This document shows, in pieces, positions 34,987 to 43,604 of a stretch of DNA of 64,000 nucleotides. The stretch lies in the NCBI GenBank assembly GCA_012523085.1, contig JAAYJC010000015.1:21317-85316 (forward strand). The letters are read 5' to 3'. Within the stretch, counting starts at the first letter, position 1. Each line of letters starts with the position of its first letter. The notes beneath the pieces were generated by a model, which saw nothing but the letters and a program-made list of their open reading frames with translations, ran no database searches and was not told the origin of the DNA. Source of the stretch: Clostridiales bacterium (GTDB lineage Bacteria; Bacillota; Clostridia; Oscillospirales; Oscillospiraceae). Position numbers and translations under genes: made by a program.

Positions 34987-35556
34987 TCAACGGATCAATT
35001 CACCGTCTTTCAGACAGAATACAACATATCCTTTTTCGCAGATTTTCATGTATGTACCGAAACAAAATATCGGCATTGCCGGAAACGGCCTCTCTCTTTC
35101 CAGCGGAACCGCGAAGCTGATTTCCCCGTTGTTTTCCATGCGCTTTAACCCTCCCTTGACACCGCGGCAGATTTCGGACATCTCCGCGTCTGCAAACAAG
35201 CGCCACGGCTCCGTGACCTCCTGCCAGCTGCCGCTTGTGTCCGCCGCCGGTTCTTCGCAGTTTCCGTCCTCCCGCCGATCATTGCCGGTAAGAATGAATT
35301 CCTCTATTTCACCAATGCCAAGCTCCGACAGGGTGTTTTTGGAATAGCTCCTTCTGAAAGTAAATTTTTCACCGTCCGGAATCATAACGCCGACCGGAGC
35401 GGCCTTGCCTCCCGATACGGCGGCAAGGCGAAACGGCCCCTGCCTATCGGTAACGCATTCTCCGTCAAAGACGATCTTAATGCCCTGCATATAGACATTT
35501 ACTTCCCCGATATACTCCCCATCGTCTATTATTTTATATAAACCGGCGTTTTCCAT
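34987..35556 (-). CDS. Conserved hypothetical protein
   Basis: A 189-residue soluble protein I do not recognise. The N-terminal 95 residues are strand-rich with glycine turns (LYKIIDDGEYIGEVNVYMQG, AAVSGGKAAPVGVMIPDGEK). A short acidic linker (NDRREDGNCEEPAADTSG) separates a C-terminal part with a Pro-rich ending. AGGAGG lies eight bases before ATG 35556, so it is a real gene. No signal peptide or membrane segment. It sits between the membrane-anchored coiled-coil gene and the epimerase gene on the same strand. Confidence 0.7.
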   Translation of the reverse strand: MENAGLYKIIDDGEYIGEVNVYMQGIKIVFDGECVTDRQGPFRLAAVSGGKAAPVGVMIPDGEKFTFRRSYSKNTLSELGIGEIEEFILTGNDRREDGNCEEPAADTSGSWQEVTEPWRLFADAEMSEICRGVKGGLKRMENNGEISFAVPLERERPFPAMPIFCFGTYMKICEKGYVVFCLKDGELIR

Positions 35557-35657
35557 CGCATATACCTCCTGCTGATTCCGATCAAAAAAATATAAGCCAT
35601 AACGGCCATCCGGCTGTTATAGCTTATGATGCAATCATCCCCGATAGTATTGTCTTT

Positions 35658-36182
35658 TCAGCTGACAGTGTATTCTCCCCTGACCAAAACCATGACATTT
35701 GACGTGGCTTTTATTCCGCGTCCGCTGATTGTTACCATGTACATATGGTTCGTGACCATGCTCCCGTTGTTCTCAAGCGTTCCTGCGGTAGTCGTATCAA
35801 TCAGGCCGGGCGATCCGGAGGCGTAGCAGAGGGCTGTACCTACCCTGAGCATCAGTTCCGTTCCAACCTCTCCTGTCAGGGTTTGTCCCCCGGCTATGGA
35901 CACCACAGAGAATTTCGAAAAGCTTCCCGAGCCGCCGCTTTGATTCTCGAGCGCGGTTATTCTTGTATTCAGCTCATCGCTGAGCTCGGATAACTTGGTA
36001 TCGATCATTGTGTTTACTTTTTCAGTTATCTGTCCGGTTAAAACATCTGTTAAGTAGCTCAGCGTTATCAGCGGATCGGATTGGCTGCCGTAACTCGTTG
36101 ACGCAACCGCCCATATGCCTACAGCCAAAGCGAGACCGACAAAAACCGATAAAGCCGTAACCAGTCTTTTTTTAATTTTCAT
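35658..36182 (-). CDS. Membrane-anchored coiled-coil protein, unknown function
   Basis: A 174-residue protein with a basic N-terminus and one membrane segment or uncleaved signal (LVTALSVFVGLALAVGIWAV). A coiled coil follows (about 50-90, TEKVNTMIDTKLSELSDELN), then a Gly/Ser linker and a C-terminal beta domain (GGQTLTGEVGTELMLRVGTA, GLIDTTTAGTLENNGSMVTN). Similar proteins with this plan recur in Clostridia without known function. GGAG is six bases before ATG 36182; a GTG at 36197 is less likely. It is downstream of the toxin gene and should face the outside. Confidence 0.75.
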   Translation of the reverse strand: MKIKKRLVTALSVFVGLALAVGIWAVASTSYGSQSDPLITLSYLTDVLTGQITEKVNTMIDTKLSELSDELNTRITALENQSGGSGSFSKFSVVSIAGGQTLTGEVGTELMLRVGTALCYASGSPGLIDTTTAGTLENNGSMVTNHMYMVTISGRGIKATSNVMVLVRGEYTVS

Positions 36183-36281
36183 ATGTAACTCCACCATTCG
36201 CCGTTACAGCGATGCTTTTTCATTATTGGATATGTAACCGCCGGCGCACCGAAAACACATCCGATGCGCCAAGGCGTTTAT

Positions 36282-36641
36282 CTACTGTGTTTCATTTAGG
36301 CCGAAACTGACTGCAATCGCATTGTCCACACGGTTCATCAGGTTATCATCGAGCCTGCCCATATGCTCTTTCAGCCTTCTTTTGTCTATTGTACGAATCT
36401 GTTCCAACAGAATAACCGAATCCTTTGTCAGTCCGTAGCTTTTGGCGCCCAGCTCTATGTGCGTCGGCAGTCTCGCTTTATTGATCTGTGATGTAATGGC
36501 CGCCGCGATAACCGTAGGGCTGTGCTTGTTACCGGTATCGTTTTGTACAATCAGTACGGGACGCATACCGCCTTGTTCGCTTCCCACTACCGGACTAAGG
36601 TCGGCATAATATATATCTCCTCTTCTCACACTATTTGTCAT
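36282..36641 (-). CDS. ndoA: EndoA/MazF-family mRNA interferase
   Basis: A 119-residue toxin-type endoribonuclease that cuts mRNA at short sequences. [20 protein letters not shown] and [19 protein letters not shown] carry the conserved Arg and Thr of the family, and [16 protein letters not shown] forms the dimer strand. In Bacillus the gene follows alr and its antitoxin gene ndoAI. Here it is also downstream of alr, but the 160 bases between hold no antitoxin frame, so it is an orphan in this locus. It lies in the housekeeping block rather than a mobile region. Confidence 0.92.
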   Translation of the reverse strand: MTNSVRRGDIYYADLSPVVGSEQGGMRPVLIVQNDTGNKHSPTVIAAAITSQINKARLPTHIELGAKSYGLTKDSVILLEQIRTIDKRRLKEHMGRLDDNLMNRVDNAIAVSFGLNETQ

Positions 36642-36669
36642 ATAGCTTCACTCTCCGACGGAAGATGTA

Positions 36670-36712
36670 AGCTCTGTTACATTGCGCATTCTTATTTTTA
36701 TGTAACGGAGCT
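36670..36712. repeat. Inverted repeat between alr and the toxin gene
   Basis: AGCTCTGTTACAT (36670-36682) and ATGTAACGGAGCT (36700-36712) pair with one mismatch around a 17-base loop, where an antitoxin gene might be expected. No T-run follows on the minus strand. It could be an operator or a processed hairpin. Confidence 0.45.
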
Positions 36713-36801
36713 AATGTAATTCTTCCACAAAGCGAAACAAAATATACTCGCTCGCAGGGACTTCCCTATGCATTATATTCATATGACATAAGACTAGTGT
36801 T

Positions 36802-37923
36802 TCATGGGTAGATTCTAGGTACCCGTGCGGAAATCGCACAAAGCAGCTCATAGGGTACGGTTTCAGCCAGAATTGCCTGTTCTTCGACTAAAATTGATCC
36901 AAAATCGTCTTTTCCAAAAATTAATGCAAGATCATTCTGCTCGGCTTCCGGTATATTCGTTATATCAACCATGGTAAGGTCCATGCAGATTCGCCCGATG
37001 ACCGGCGCTCTTTTGCCCCGTATCATCACGCAAGCCCGGTTGGACAAAAGCCGTGTCAAGCCGTCGGCATATCCGACCGACAAGACAGCGATCCTTCCCG
37101 GTGCTTCAGCCTGCCATGTTCTTCCGTAGCTTACCGTTGCACCGGGCTGCACCTCTTTGATTTGACATATGCGTGCATAAAAACGCATGGCCGGAAGAAG
37201 GTCGATTCCTGCGGTATCTGCGCCGGGATAATGGCCGTAAAGCGCAAGCCCGGATCTGACCATATCCAAGTATGCCCATGGATAGTTTATCATCCCGCCG
37301 CTGTTTGCGCAATGTTTAATTTTCAGCTTGGTACCCGAAGCTTTTTCCAGTTGATCGCACAGCCCGGTAAAATCGTCAAACTGTCGGCGCGTAAAGGCAT
37401 CCCCGCAGTCATCCGCCACGGCAAAATGGGTAAATATTCCTTCAACATAAAAGTGCTTATCGCATAATGCGGAAAGCATATCGTCAAATCTGTTTTCTCC
37501 CCAGAAACCGAATCGCATCATTCCGCTGTCGGCTTTCAGATGGCACTTCAGCCTTTTCCCGGTCAGCCCGGCTGCTTTCGAATATGCAGCGGCGGTTTGG
37601 GCATCAAAAACAGCCTGAGTCAGATTGTTTTCAATGACCTCGCCAATAAATTGCGGGTGCGTATATCCCAAGACTAAAATCGGTTTCGTTATACCGTTTT
37701 GCCTCAGTTCCAACGCTTCGTCCAAAAACGCGACGCCGAAGTAGTCCGCTCCGGCATCCTCAAGCCGCTTTGCTACATGAATCGCCCCATGCCCATAGGC
37801 ATTGGACTTCATTACGCCCATAAAAAGACAGTCCTCGGGCAGTATTTTCCGTATCTGCCTGTAGTTGTGCTCAACATTATCAAGAGATATTTCTGCCCAG
37901 CACCTTTTTTTTGCGTATTCCAA
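36802..37923 (-). CDS. alr: Alanine racemase
   Basis: A 373-residue PLP enzyme that makes D-alanine for peptidoglycan. The PLP lysine is K39 in GVMKSNAYGHG, and the second catalytic base is Y266 in GATVSYGRTW; GYADGLTRLL and GRICMDLTMVDIT are further signatures. It starts with TTG 37923 behind AGGACG, 11 bases after the GerS-like gene. The order nnr, lipoprotein, alr, toxin matches a conserved clostridial neighbourhood; in Clostridioides difficile an alanine racemase gene lies next to gerS. It could serve growth, or spore alanine metabolism. Confidence 0.96.
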   Translation of the reverse strand: MEYAKKRCWAEISLDNVEHNYRQIRKILPEDCLFMGVMKSNAYGHGAIHVAKRLEDAGADYFGVAFLDEALELRQNGITKPILVLGYTHPQFIGEVIENNLTQAVFDAQTAAAYSKAAGLTGKRLKCHLKADSGMMRFGFWGENRFDDMLSALCDKHFYVEGIFTHFAVADDCGDAFTRRQFDDFTGLCDQLEKASGTKLKIKHCANSGGMINYPWAYLDMVRSGLALYGHYPGADTAGIDLLPAMRFYARICQIKEVQPGATVSYGRTWQAEAPGRIAVLSVGYADGLTRLLSNRACVMIRGKRAPVIGRICMDLTMVDITNIPEAEQNDLALIFGKDDFGSILVEEQAILAETVPYELLCAISARVPRIYP

Positions 37924-37934
37924 TTTCGCACGTC

Positions 37935-38519
37935 CTATCGTAAATCAGCTTTTGTAAATTTGCATCTGATTACCGTGTATCCGTTGACGGTAATTTCGCC
38001 TTGAACAGGCAGATATGTATCTTTGTCAAACCAGACCCTATGCAGTATTTTATCCGGCCGGTTTGCGCTCGTCAAATCAATTTCAGCGACGATGCATTCA
38101 TTTTCACCGAGCTTTTCCGAAAAATGGCCCGTTATGAATCCGTTTTGCCAGGCTTCAATCATCAGCGGAAAAGCTTCGACCGGACTGACTCCGCCGGACG
38201 AAAACGCGCCTGTGTCCAGCGTCGCCCCATCGTATTTCATTACGACCTCGCCTTCGTCTATCCGGGCAACAAGCCCCTTAATGTTCAGCGGCTCAAAAAC
38301 GGTCAGTTCTCCCTTCTCCCCGTTTCCGCTGTAAGAGAGCCTATATTCATAAACCCTGTCACCATAATCCGCCGTCATGTCGACCGTCGCGTCAAAAACG
38401 GTGGCTCCAATGTATTTTGCCCTGATATCAAGCACCTTTTCCCCGTCCTGCGAGCCTCCGCCCGCGCAACCCGCCATGATGAGCATTATCATTAGTGCAA
38501 GCAGCCATGCTCGCTTCAA
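37935..38519 (-). CDS. GerS-like (LolA-fold) lipoprotein
   Basis: A 194-residue lipoprotein: signal peptide, lipobox MAGC with C18, then a LolA/LolB-like half barrel (YRLSYSGNGEKGELTVFEPL, VWFDKDTYLPVQGEITVNG). The context directly upstream of alr resembles that of gerS, which in C. difficile is needed with CwlD to modify spore cortex for germination. The start is TTG 38519, nine bases after AAGGAGG. Function as a germination protein is inference from fold and neighbourhood; a general lipoprotein-sorting-like role is possible. Confidence 0.7.
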   Translation of the reverse strand: MKRAWLLALMIMLIMAGCAGGGSQDGEKVLDIRAKYIGATVFDATVDMTADYGDRVYEYRLSYSGNGEKGELTVFEPLNIKGLVARIDEGEVVMKYDGATLDTGAFSSGGVSPVEAFPLMIEAWQNGFITGHFSEKLGENECIVAEIDLTSANRPDKILHRVWFDKDTYLPVQGEITVNGYTVIRCKFTKADLR

Positions 38520-38533
38520 TGGGAGGGACCTCC

Positions 38534-40051
38534 TTACTCAATCTCTTTGAACGCTTCGGGCAGGGCTTCAATCAAATCCGAAGGCGTCATCGAATACTCA
38601 CCGAACCGCCGGGCACTGATGTCTCCGGCTCTTCCGTGAAGCCAGACAGCCGACGGCACCGCGCAATCCAGAGGCATCTGACAAATCAAAGCCGCAATGA
38701 TACCTGAAAGCACGTCGCCGCTTCCACCTTTCGCCATGCCGGGGTTTCCCGTGGTATTGATATAAATCCTTCGGTTGGGAAATGCCGTGATGCTTCTATG
38801 GCCTTTCAGTACCGTGACGCATCCGTGCCGATTTGAAAACTCGGCAGCCGATTTCATCCTGTCACGCCCGAGGATACCGCCAAGCCGCTTGTATTCACCC
38901 TCATGGGGCGTTAATATCAAAGGATGAGTCGCCCTGTCCAATACATTTATATTCCCGCAGACGGCATTTATTCCATCGGCGTCGAGCACGACCGGGACGC
39001 GGGCATGACACAAAACCGCCCGGACAAGCTTCTCCACCCCATCTGATCTGCCGAGGCCCGGACCGATCAGACAGAGATCGCTTTCCCCGAGGACCTTGAT
39101 CACTTGCGGGATCGCTCTCTCGTCAATTTTTCCCGAAGGGTCATCTTGCAGCGGAAATGGCATTGTCTCCACGCATTTTGATGCAATAACGGGGTAGATA
39201 CTCGCGGGAACACCCAAACGAATCAGGCCGGCACCGCTTCTCAGCGCGGCCCGGGCTGCCAGAAATGGCGCTCCGGTATAACCTACGCTGCCGCCTATGA
39301 TAAAAATCTTTCCGTAATCGCCTTTATGGCTGATGCGTTTTCTTCTGGGGAGACGGGCTTTAACATCCTCATGCTCCATCGAGAAGACTTTTTCGCACGT
39401 TTCAGGGGCATTGCCTGCAGGGATGCCGATATCGGCGACAACAACTTCCCCGCTGTACACATTACCCGGTTCGACCGCATTGCCGATTTTTTTTCCGGTA
39501 AATGTGACCGTTACATCAGCCATGACGGCATTTCCGAGTATTTCACCCGTATCCGCCGAAACCCCGCTCGGTATGTCGGCCGCGACGACCGGTGCATTAA
39601 GCCCGTTTATGATGTCCACTGCTTTTAGATAGGCTCCGCGCAACGGCGAATTAAGCCCCGTGCCGAGCATCGCATCAATAATCACGCCGCAACCGGATAA
39701 AAATGCAAAAAGCTCCGGATCATCAGGTTGAAAATCCTCAAGGATCCCTCCCGCTTCCATCAGTCTGCGCGACATCTCTGAGGAATTCTCAGTCATTTTA
39801 TCCTTTCCTGATACAAGCAGGGCTTTGATCTCAAATCCTGCAATCAATAATATTCTTGCTGCAGCGATTCCGTCTCCGCCATTGTTGCCGCTACCGCAAA
39901 ATATGGCGGCTTTTTTATTTTTTGCAATTCTTTGAGCGGTATCGGCCACCGCTTTCGCCGCGTTTTCCATCAAAAGCGTGGACGGGATATTTAAGTTATC
40001 TATCGCATACTTGTCCATCGCCCGCATCTGCGATGAGGTATACAGCCGCAT
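38534..40051 (-). CDS. nnr: Bifunctional NAD(P)H-hydrate epimerase/dehydratase
   Basis: A 505-residue repair enzyme for damaged NAD(P)H. The N-terminal YjeF_N domain (about 1-210; CGSGNNGGDGIAAARIL) epimerises NAD(P)HX. The C-terminal ribokinase-like domain (about 225-500; HKGDYGKIFIIGGSVGYTGA, LTPHEGEYKRLGG, GNPGMAKGGSGDVLSG) is the ADP-dependent dehydratase. GGAGG is five bases before ATG 40051. The lipoprotein gene follows after 14 bases, so it probably heads the nnr-gerS-like-alr-ndoA transcript. Confidence 0.95.
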   Translation of the reverse strand: MRLYTSSQMRAMDKYAIDNLNIPSTLLMENAAKAVADTAQRIAKNKKAAIFCGSGNNGGDGIAAARILLIAGFEIKALLVSGKDKMTENSSEMSRRLMEAGGILEDFQPDDPELFAFLSGCGVIIDAMLGTGLNSPLRGAYLKAVDIINGLNAPVVAADIPSGVSADTGEILGNAVMADVTVTFTGKKIGNAVEPGNVYSGEVVVADIGIPAGNAPETCEKVFSMEHEDVKARLPRRKRISHKGDYGKIFIIGGSVGYTGAPFLAARAALRSGAGLIRLGVPASIYPVIASKCVETMPFPLQDDPSGKIDERAIPQVIKVLGESDLCLIGPGLGRSDGVEKLVRAVLCHARVPVVLDADGINAVCGNINVLDRATHPLILTPHEGEYKRLGGILGRDRMKSAAEFSNRHGCVTVLKGHRSITAFPNRRIYINTTGNPGMAKGGSGDVLSGIIAALICQMPLDCAVPSAVWLHGRAGDISARRFGEYSMTPSDLIEALPEAFKEIE

Positions 40052-40151
40052 GCTTTCCTCCGTTCCGACGCCAAAACGGCAATCCTTATGGTATGGCGTA
40101 CTTTTGGATTAATACTGTTCTTCATCTAAATTGATAAACGGTATTCTGGTC

Positions 40152-40172
40152 ATGTGGGCGAAATGCCCACAT
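40152..40172. terminator. Small hairpin downstream of the 40226 gene
   Basis: ATGTGGGC and GCCCACAT with loop GAAAT form an eight-base perfect stem between the 40226 gene and nnr. There is no clear U-tract on the minus strand, so it may be a weak or attenuating terminator. Confidence 0.35.
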
Positions 40173-40225
40173 CTGTGCGCGCTCTTGCGCCCGCGGCCTT
40201 TTAAACATAATGATATATACTGCAT

Positions 40226-40738
40226 TTAATGGCCTCTCATCCGTACGCCGAGATATGTTTTAAACGCGTTTTTCAACCTTTCGGAAGGATTGAGATAGAC
40301 GATGCTCCGGCTGCCGTCCGCCTTCTCGCAGATGAAGTACCATCTGTCTTTGCTCTTTTTCGAAATTGACGCGTCCAGGTTGAGCGAATATTCCCCGGAC
40401 AATTCACTGCCATCATCGGATACCGGCGCCATTATCTTAATCTCTTTGCAGCTGACGCTGAACACGGTTTTTCTTTTCCGCATACCCCAAATCGCATCGA
40501 TATCCAGTTCGCCATTGATGAAGGAATACTCGAACTCTTTGACCGTATATTTAAAGGTAAAGAAAAGCAGTATACAAATAACCGCAAAAAAGAAAGGGAA
40601 AAAAATCTTGGTGAATTTAAACGCGATTAGAATCAATACTAAAGCGAGAAAAACCGCGCCCAATTTAGCCATTGATTCCTTTGAGCCTCTTCCTCTGCGA
40701 ATCAGTTCCTCAATGAATATATCATTCGTCCTTTTCAC
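40226..40738 (-). CDS. Membrane protein with two helices, DUF6106-like
   Basis: A protein of about 170 residues. The N-terminal soluble part (NDIFIEELIRRGRGSKESM) resembles the clostridial DUF6106 family. Two adjacent membrane helices follow (about 25-62, AVFLALVLILIAF and IFFPFFFAVICILLFFTF), then a cytoplasmic beta-rich domain (KYTVKEFEYSFINGELDIDA, SIVYLNPSERLKNAF). GTG 40738 is preferred because GGGAGG lies five bases upstream; the longer ATG 40759 has none. Function unknown. Family name is from memory, so moderate. Confidence 0.65.
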   Translation of the reverse strand: MKRTNDIFIEELIRRGRGSKESMAKLGAVFLALVLILIAFKFTKIFFPFFFAVICILLFFTFKYTVKEFEYSFINGELDIDAIWGMRKRKTVFSVSCKEIKIMAPVSDDGSELSGEYSLNLDASISKKSKDRWYFICEKADGSRSIVYLNPSERLKNAFKTYLGVRMRGH

Positions 40739-41009
40739 GTTGACCTCCCATTCCGCCATCAGGCGGCCAAATTAATCTGTCGCCGAGGCTGATAATCCGG
40801 CTCCGGCCGCACCCGTTGGACCTGACTTAACAACATAAACTTACCCTTTGCTGCTTTTTTTGATTATATTCCAGATGCGGGCTTTCGTCAATTACACCGC
40901 TGCTTCAAATCGTATATGACGTCGTATATGCTTAGGTCATGAGTTGATTGACAACAAACCCGTTATCCCTTATCATGATCATAATCTATCAGAAACAGGT
41001 GATTTGCCG

Positions 41010-42182
41010 ATGGCATCGCGATTTGATGAATTGATCGACAGAAAGAATACGGGTTCGGTAAAATACGATCTTGCCGCAATACTCGGTATGCCGGAAGATA
41101 TACTACCGCTTTGGGTCGCAGATATGGACTTTAAGTCCCCGGATTGCGTGGTCGAGGCACTGATAAAAAGATGCCGCAGCGGGGTTTTCGGTTATTCGGA
41201 CAGCGGTCCGGATTATTTTGACGCATTGAAAACCTGGTTTGCCAATGAACACTGCTTTATGGTTGAACCGGACTGGCTTGTAAAAACACCCGGTGTTGTC
41301 TACGCCGTCAACATCGCTATCCGTTCTCTGACGTTCGAGAGCGAAGGCGTATTGATACAAGAACCTGTCTATTATCCTTTTGCGGAAGCCATTCGGAACA
41401 ATAACAGAAAACTGTCCGTCAGCGAGCTGTGCTATAAAAACGGTCGATATTCGATTGATTTCAAGGATTTCGAAGAAAAAATCTTGAATGACAATGTAAG
41501 AATGTTTATCCTGTGCAGCCCGCATAATCCTGTGGGTAGAGTCTGGACGAGGGACGAGTTGCTTGAAGTCGGCGAAATCTGTCATAAACACGGTGTGATT
41601 GTTGTATCTGATGAAATACATATGGACTTTGTTTTCCCGGGACATAAACATTTGGTATTCTCAAGCGTAAAGCCCGAGTTTATGCAAAACACCATTATCT
41701 GCACCGCGCCCACCAAAACCTTCAACCTTGCCGGCCTTCAGGTTTCGAATATCTTCATTCCAAACAAAGACCTCAGGCGGGCATACAAAAACGAGCTCTC
41801 GAAATCCGGGCACAGCCAGATCGGCATCATGGCCCTGACAGCTTGCAAAGCCGCTTATCTCGGCGGAAAACAATGGCTGGCGGAGCTTAACGAATATCTT
41901 CTGGATAATCTCAATTTCATGTGCGATTTCCTGCACACCGAAATCCCGGAGGTTAAGCCGGTGGCACCCGAGGGTACTTATCTGGTCTGGCTGGATTTCA
42001 ACGAACTCCTTCTAAGTGAAGAAGCGCTTGAAGAACTGATCGTTAAAAAAGCAAGGCTTTGGCTCGACAAGGGCACAATGTTCGGTAAAGGCGGCAGCGG
42101 TTTTCAGCGGGTCAATATCGCGTGTCCGAGAGTAATCCTGGAAGAAGCGCTCTCCCGGTTGAAAAAAACCATACGCGGATAG
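41010..42182 (+). CDS. MalY/PatB-type PLP-dependent C-S lyase or aminotransferase
   Basis: A 390-residue class I/II fold PLP enzyme. LPLWVADMDFKSPD near the N-terminus, LCSPHNPVGRVW, VVSDEIHMDF and the PLP lysine in APTKTFNLAGLQ identify the MalY/PatB group. These cleave cystathionine or cysteine beta-bonds or act as aminotransferases. ATG 41010 has AGGTGA about eight bases before; an upstream ATG 40944 has no site. It precedes the T-box leader by about 120 bases and is not obviously linked to pheS. Sulfur amino-acid metabolism is most likely. Confidence 0.88.
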   Translation: MASRFDELIDRKNTGSVKYDLAAILGMPEDILPLWVADMDFKSPDCVVEALIKRCRSGVFGYSDSGPDYFDALKTWFANEHCFMVEPDWLVKTPGVVYAVNIAIRSLTFESEGVLIQEPVYYPFAEAIRNNNRKLSVSELCYKNGRYSIDFKDFEEKILNDNVRMFILCSPHNPVGRVWTRDELLEVGEICHKHGVIVVSDEIHMDFVFPGHKHLVFSSVKPEFMQNTIICTAPTKTFNLAGLQVSNIFIPNKDLRRAYKNELSKSGHSQIGIMALTACKAAYLGGKQWLAELNEYLLDNLNFMCDFLHTEIPEVKPVAPEGTYLVWLDFNELLLSEEALEELIVKKARLWLDKGTMFGKGGSGFQRVNIACPRVILEEALSRLKKTIRG

Positions 42183-42309
42183 CCAACCGGCAAAATTACC
42201 ATATGCGGCACCTCTCGGCTGGCGCTGATGTTGATGGGATTATATTGCAGGAAAACTTCATATTGAATTTGGTTAATATATATGCTATAGTTCAAATAAT
42301 TAAGATATC

Positions 42310-42522
42310 GCCATGACCGGGAAAATAGCGCGCACGAAGCGGATGCAGAGAGAAACGTCACCGGCTGAAAGCGTTTTTGAACCTTCGCGCTTAGTTCGCC
42401 CGTGAGCTCCGGCCAATAACCGGCGGCCTGCCCCCGTTACGGGCTTCAAGAGCAGTTATCGTGACTGAATTTGGGTGGTACCGCGGAATCTTCCGTCCCT
42501 TTCGGACGGGGGATTATTTTTA
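42310..42522 (+). promoter_or_regulatory. T-box riboswitch leader for pheS-pheT
   Basis: The T-box core AATTTGGGTGGTACCGCGG is at 42468-42486. It is followed by a terminator hairpin (AATCTTCCGTCC at 42487-42498 with GGACGGGGGATT at 42504-42515) and ATTTTTAT. Stem I and the specifier loop lie in 42310-42440; I could not pin the specifier, expected to be a phenylalanine codon (TTC). Uncharged tRNA would pair and block the terminator. The left boundary is approximate. Confidence 0.9.
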
Positions 42523-42539
42523 TCAAAGGAAATGATCAA

Positions 42540-43565
42540 ATGAAATCCATGCTGGAAGAAATCAAAAACACATCACTAAGTGCGATTGACTCAGCGTATA
42601 CGCTCAATGACCTTGAGGCGCTCAGAGTCAAGTACCTCGGCAAGAAGGGCGATTTGACATCCATTTTAAAGCAGATGGGCGGCCTCTCACCGGAAGAGCG
42701 GCCCGTTATCGGTCAGCTGGCAAATGAAATCAGAACGCGGATTGAGGATGCCCTGGAGAACCGCGCGGTGGAAATCAAACAAGCTCAGCTTGAATCAAAA
42801 CTGCGCGAGGAAACTCTGGATGTAACAATACCCGGAAAAAAAATCTTTGTGGGGAAAAAGCACCCTCTGGCCACCGTATGGGATGAGGTTACCGATATTT
42901 TTATCGGAATGGGCTATACCGTTGTGGAAGGGCCTGAAGTTGAATTGTCGGATTACTGCTTTACGAAGCTGAATACGCCGCCGGGGCACCCGGCCAGAGA
43001 CAGACAGGACACATTTTACCTGACCGAGGAAGAGGATATCTGTTTGCGGACGCAGACTTCATCCGTTCAAATCCGCGTAATGGAACACACAAGCCCGCCG
43101 ATTCGCATCATATCACCCGGCCGTGTCTATAGAAAAGATGAAGTTGACGCAACGCATTCTCCGATGTTTCATCAGGTCGAGGGTCTTGTCGTGGATAAAG
43201 GCATTACGATGGGCGATCTGAAGGGTACATTGAACACATTGATGCAAAGTCTTTACGGAAAGGATGTCATAACCCGTTTCAGACCGCACCACTTTCCTTA
43301 TACCGAACCGTCCTGCGAGGTTGATATGCAATGCTTTGAGTGTAAAGGCGCGGGCTGCCGCGTATGCAAGGAGGAAGGCTGGATTGAGCTTCTCGGTGCA
43401 GGCATGGTGCATCCGAAGGTTCTTGAGGGCTGCGGAATCGATCCGGACATATACTCGGGCTTCGCTTTCGGCATCGGTATAGATCGCTTGACCATGCGCC
43501 GGTTCAATATCCGGGACTTGAGGCTTCTGTTCGAAAACGACATGCGTTTTCTCAGGCAGTTTTAG
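42540..43565 (+). CDS. pheS: Phenylalanyl-tRNA synthetase alpha subunit
   Basis: A 341-residue class II synthetase subunit that charges tRNA-Phe with PheT. An N-terminal coiled coil (about 1-85) precedes the catalytic core with HPLATVWDEVTDIFIGMGY, FDTFYLTEEE-like motif 2 region (RDRQDTFYL), RVYRKDEVDATHSPMFHQVE and GFAFGIGIDRLTMRRF as motif 3. The true start is ATG 42540, nine bases after AAAGGA and just behind the T-box terminator; longer frames run into the leader. A 39-base gap separates it from pheT. Confidence 0.96.
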   Translation: MKSMLEEIKNTSLSAIDSAYTLNDLEALRVKYLGKKGDLTSILKQMGGLSPEERPVIGQLANEIRTRIEDALENRAVEIKQAQLESKLREETLDVTIPGKKIFVGKKHPLATVWDEVTDIFIGMGYTVVEGPEVELSDYCFTKLNTPPGHPARDRQDTFYLTEEEDICLRTQTSSVQIRVMEHTSPPIRIISPGRVYRKDEVDATHSPMFHQVEGLVVDKGITMGDLKGTLNTLMQSLYGKDVITRFRPHHFPYTEPSCEVDMQCFECKGAGCRVCKEEGWIELLGAGMVHPKVLEGCGIDPDIYSGFAFGIGIDRLTMRRFNIRDLRLLFENDMRFLRQF

Positions 43566-43604
43566 AATATGCCATTTTGTAACCAAATCTGATCAAAGAA
43601 AGGG

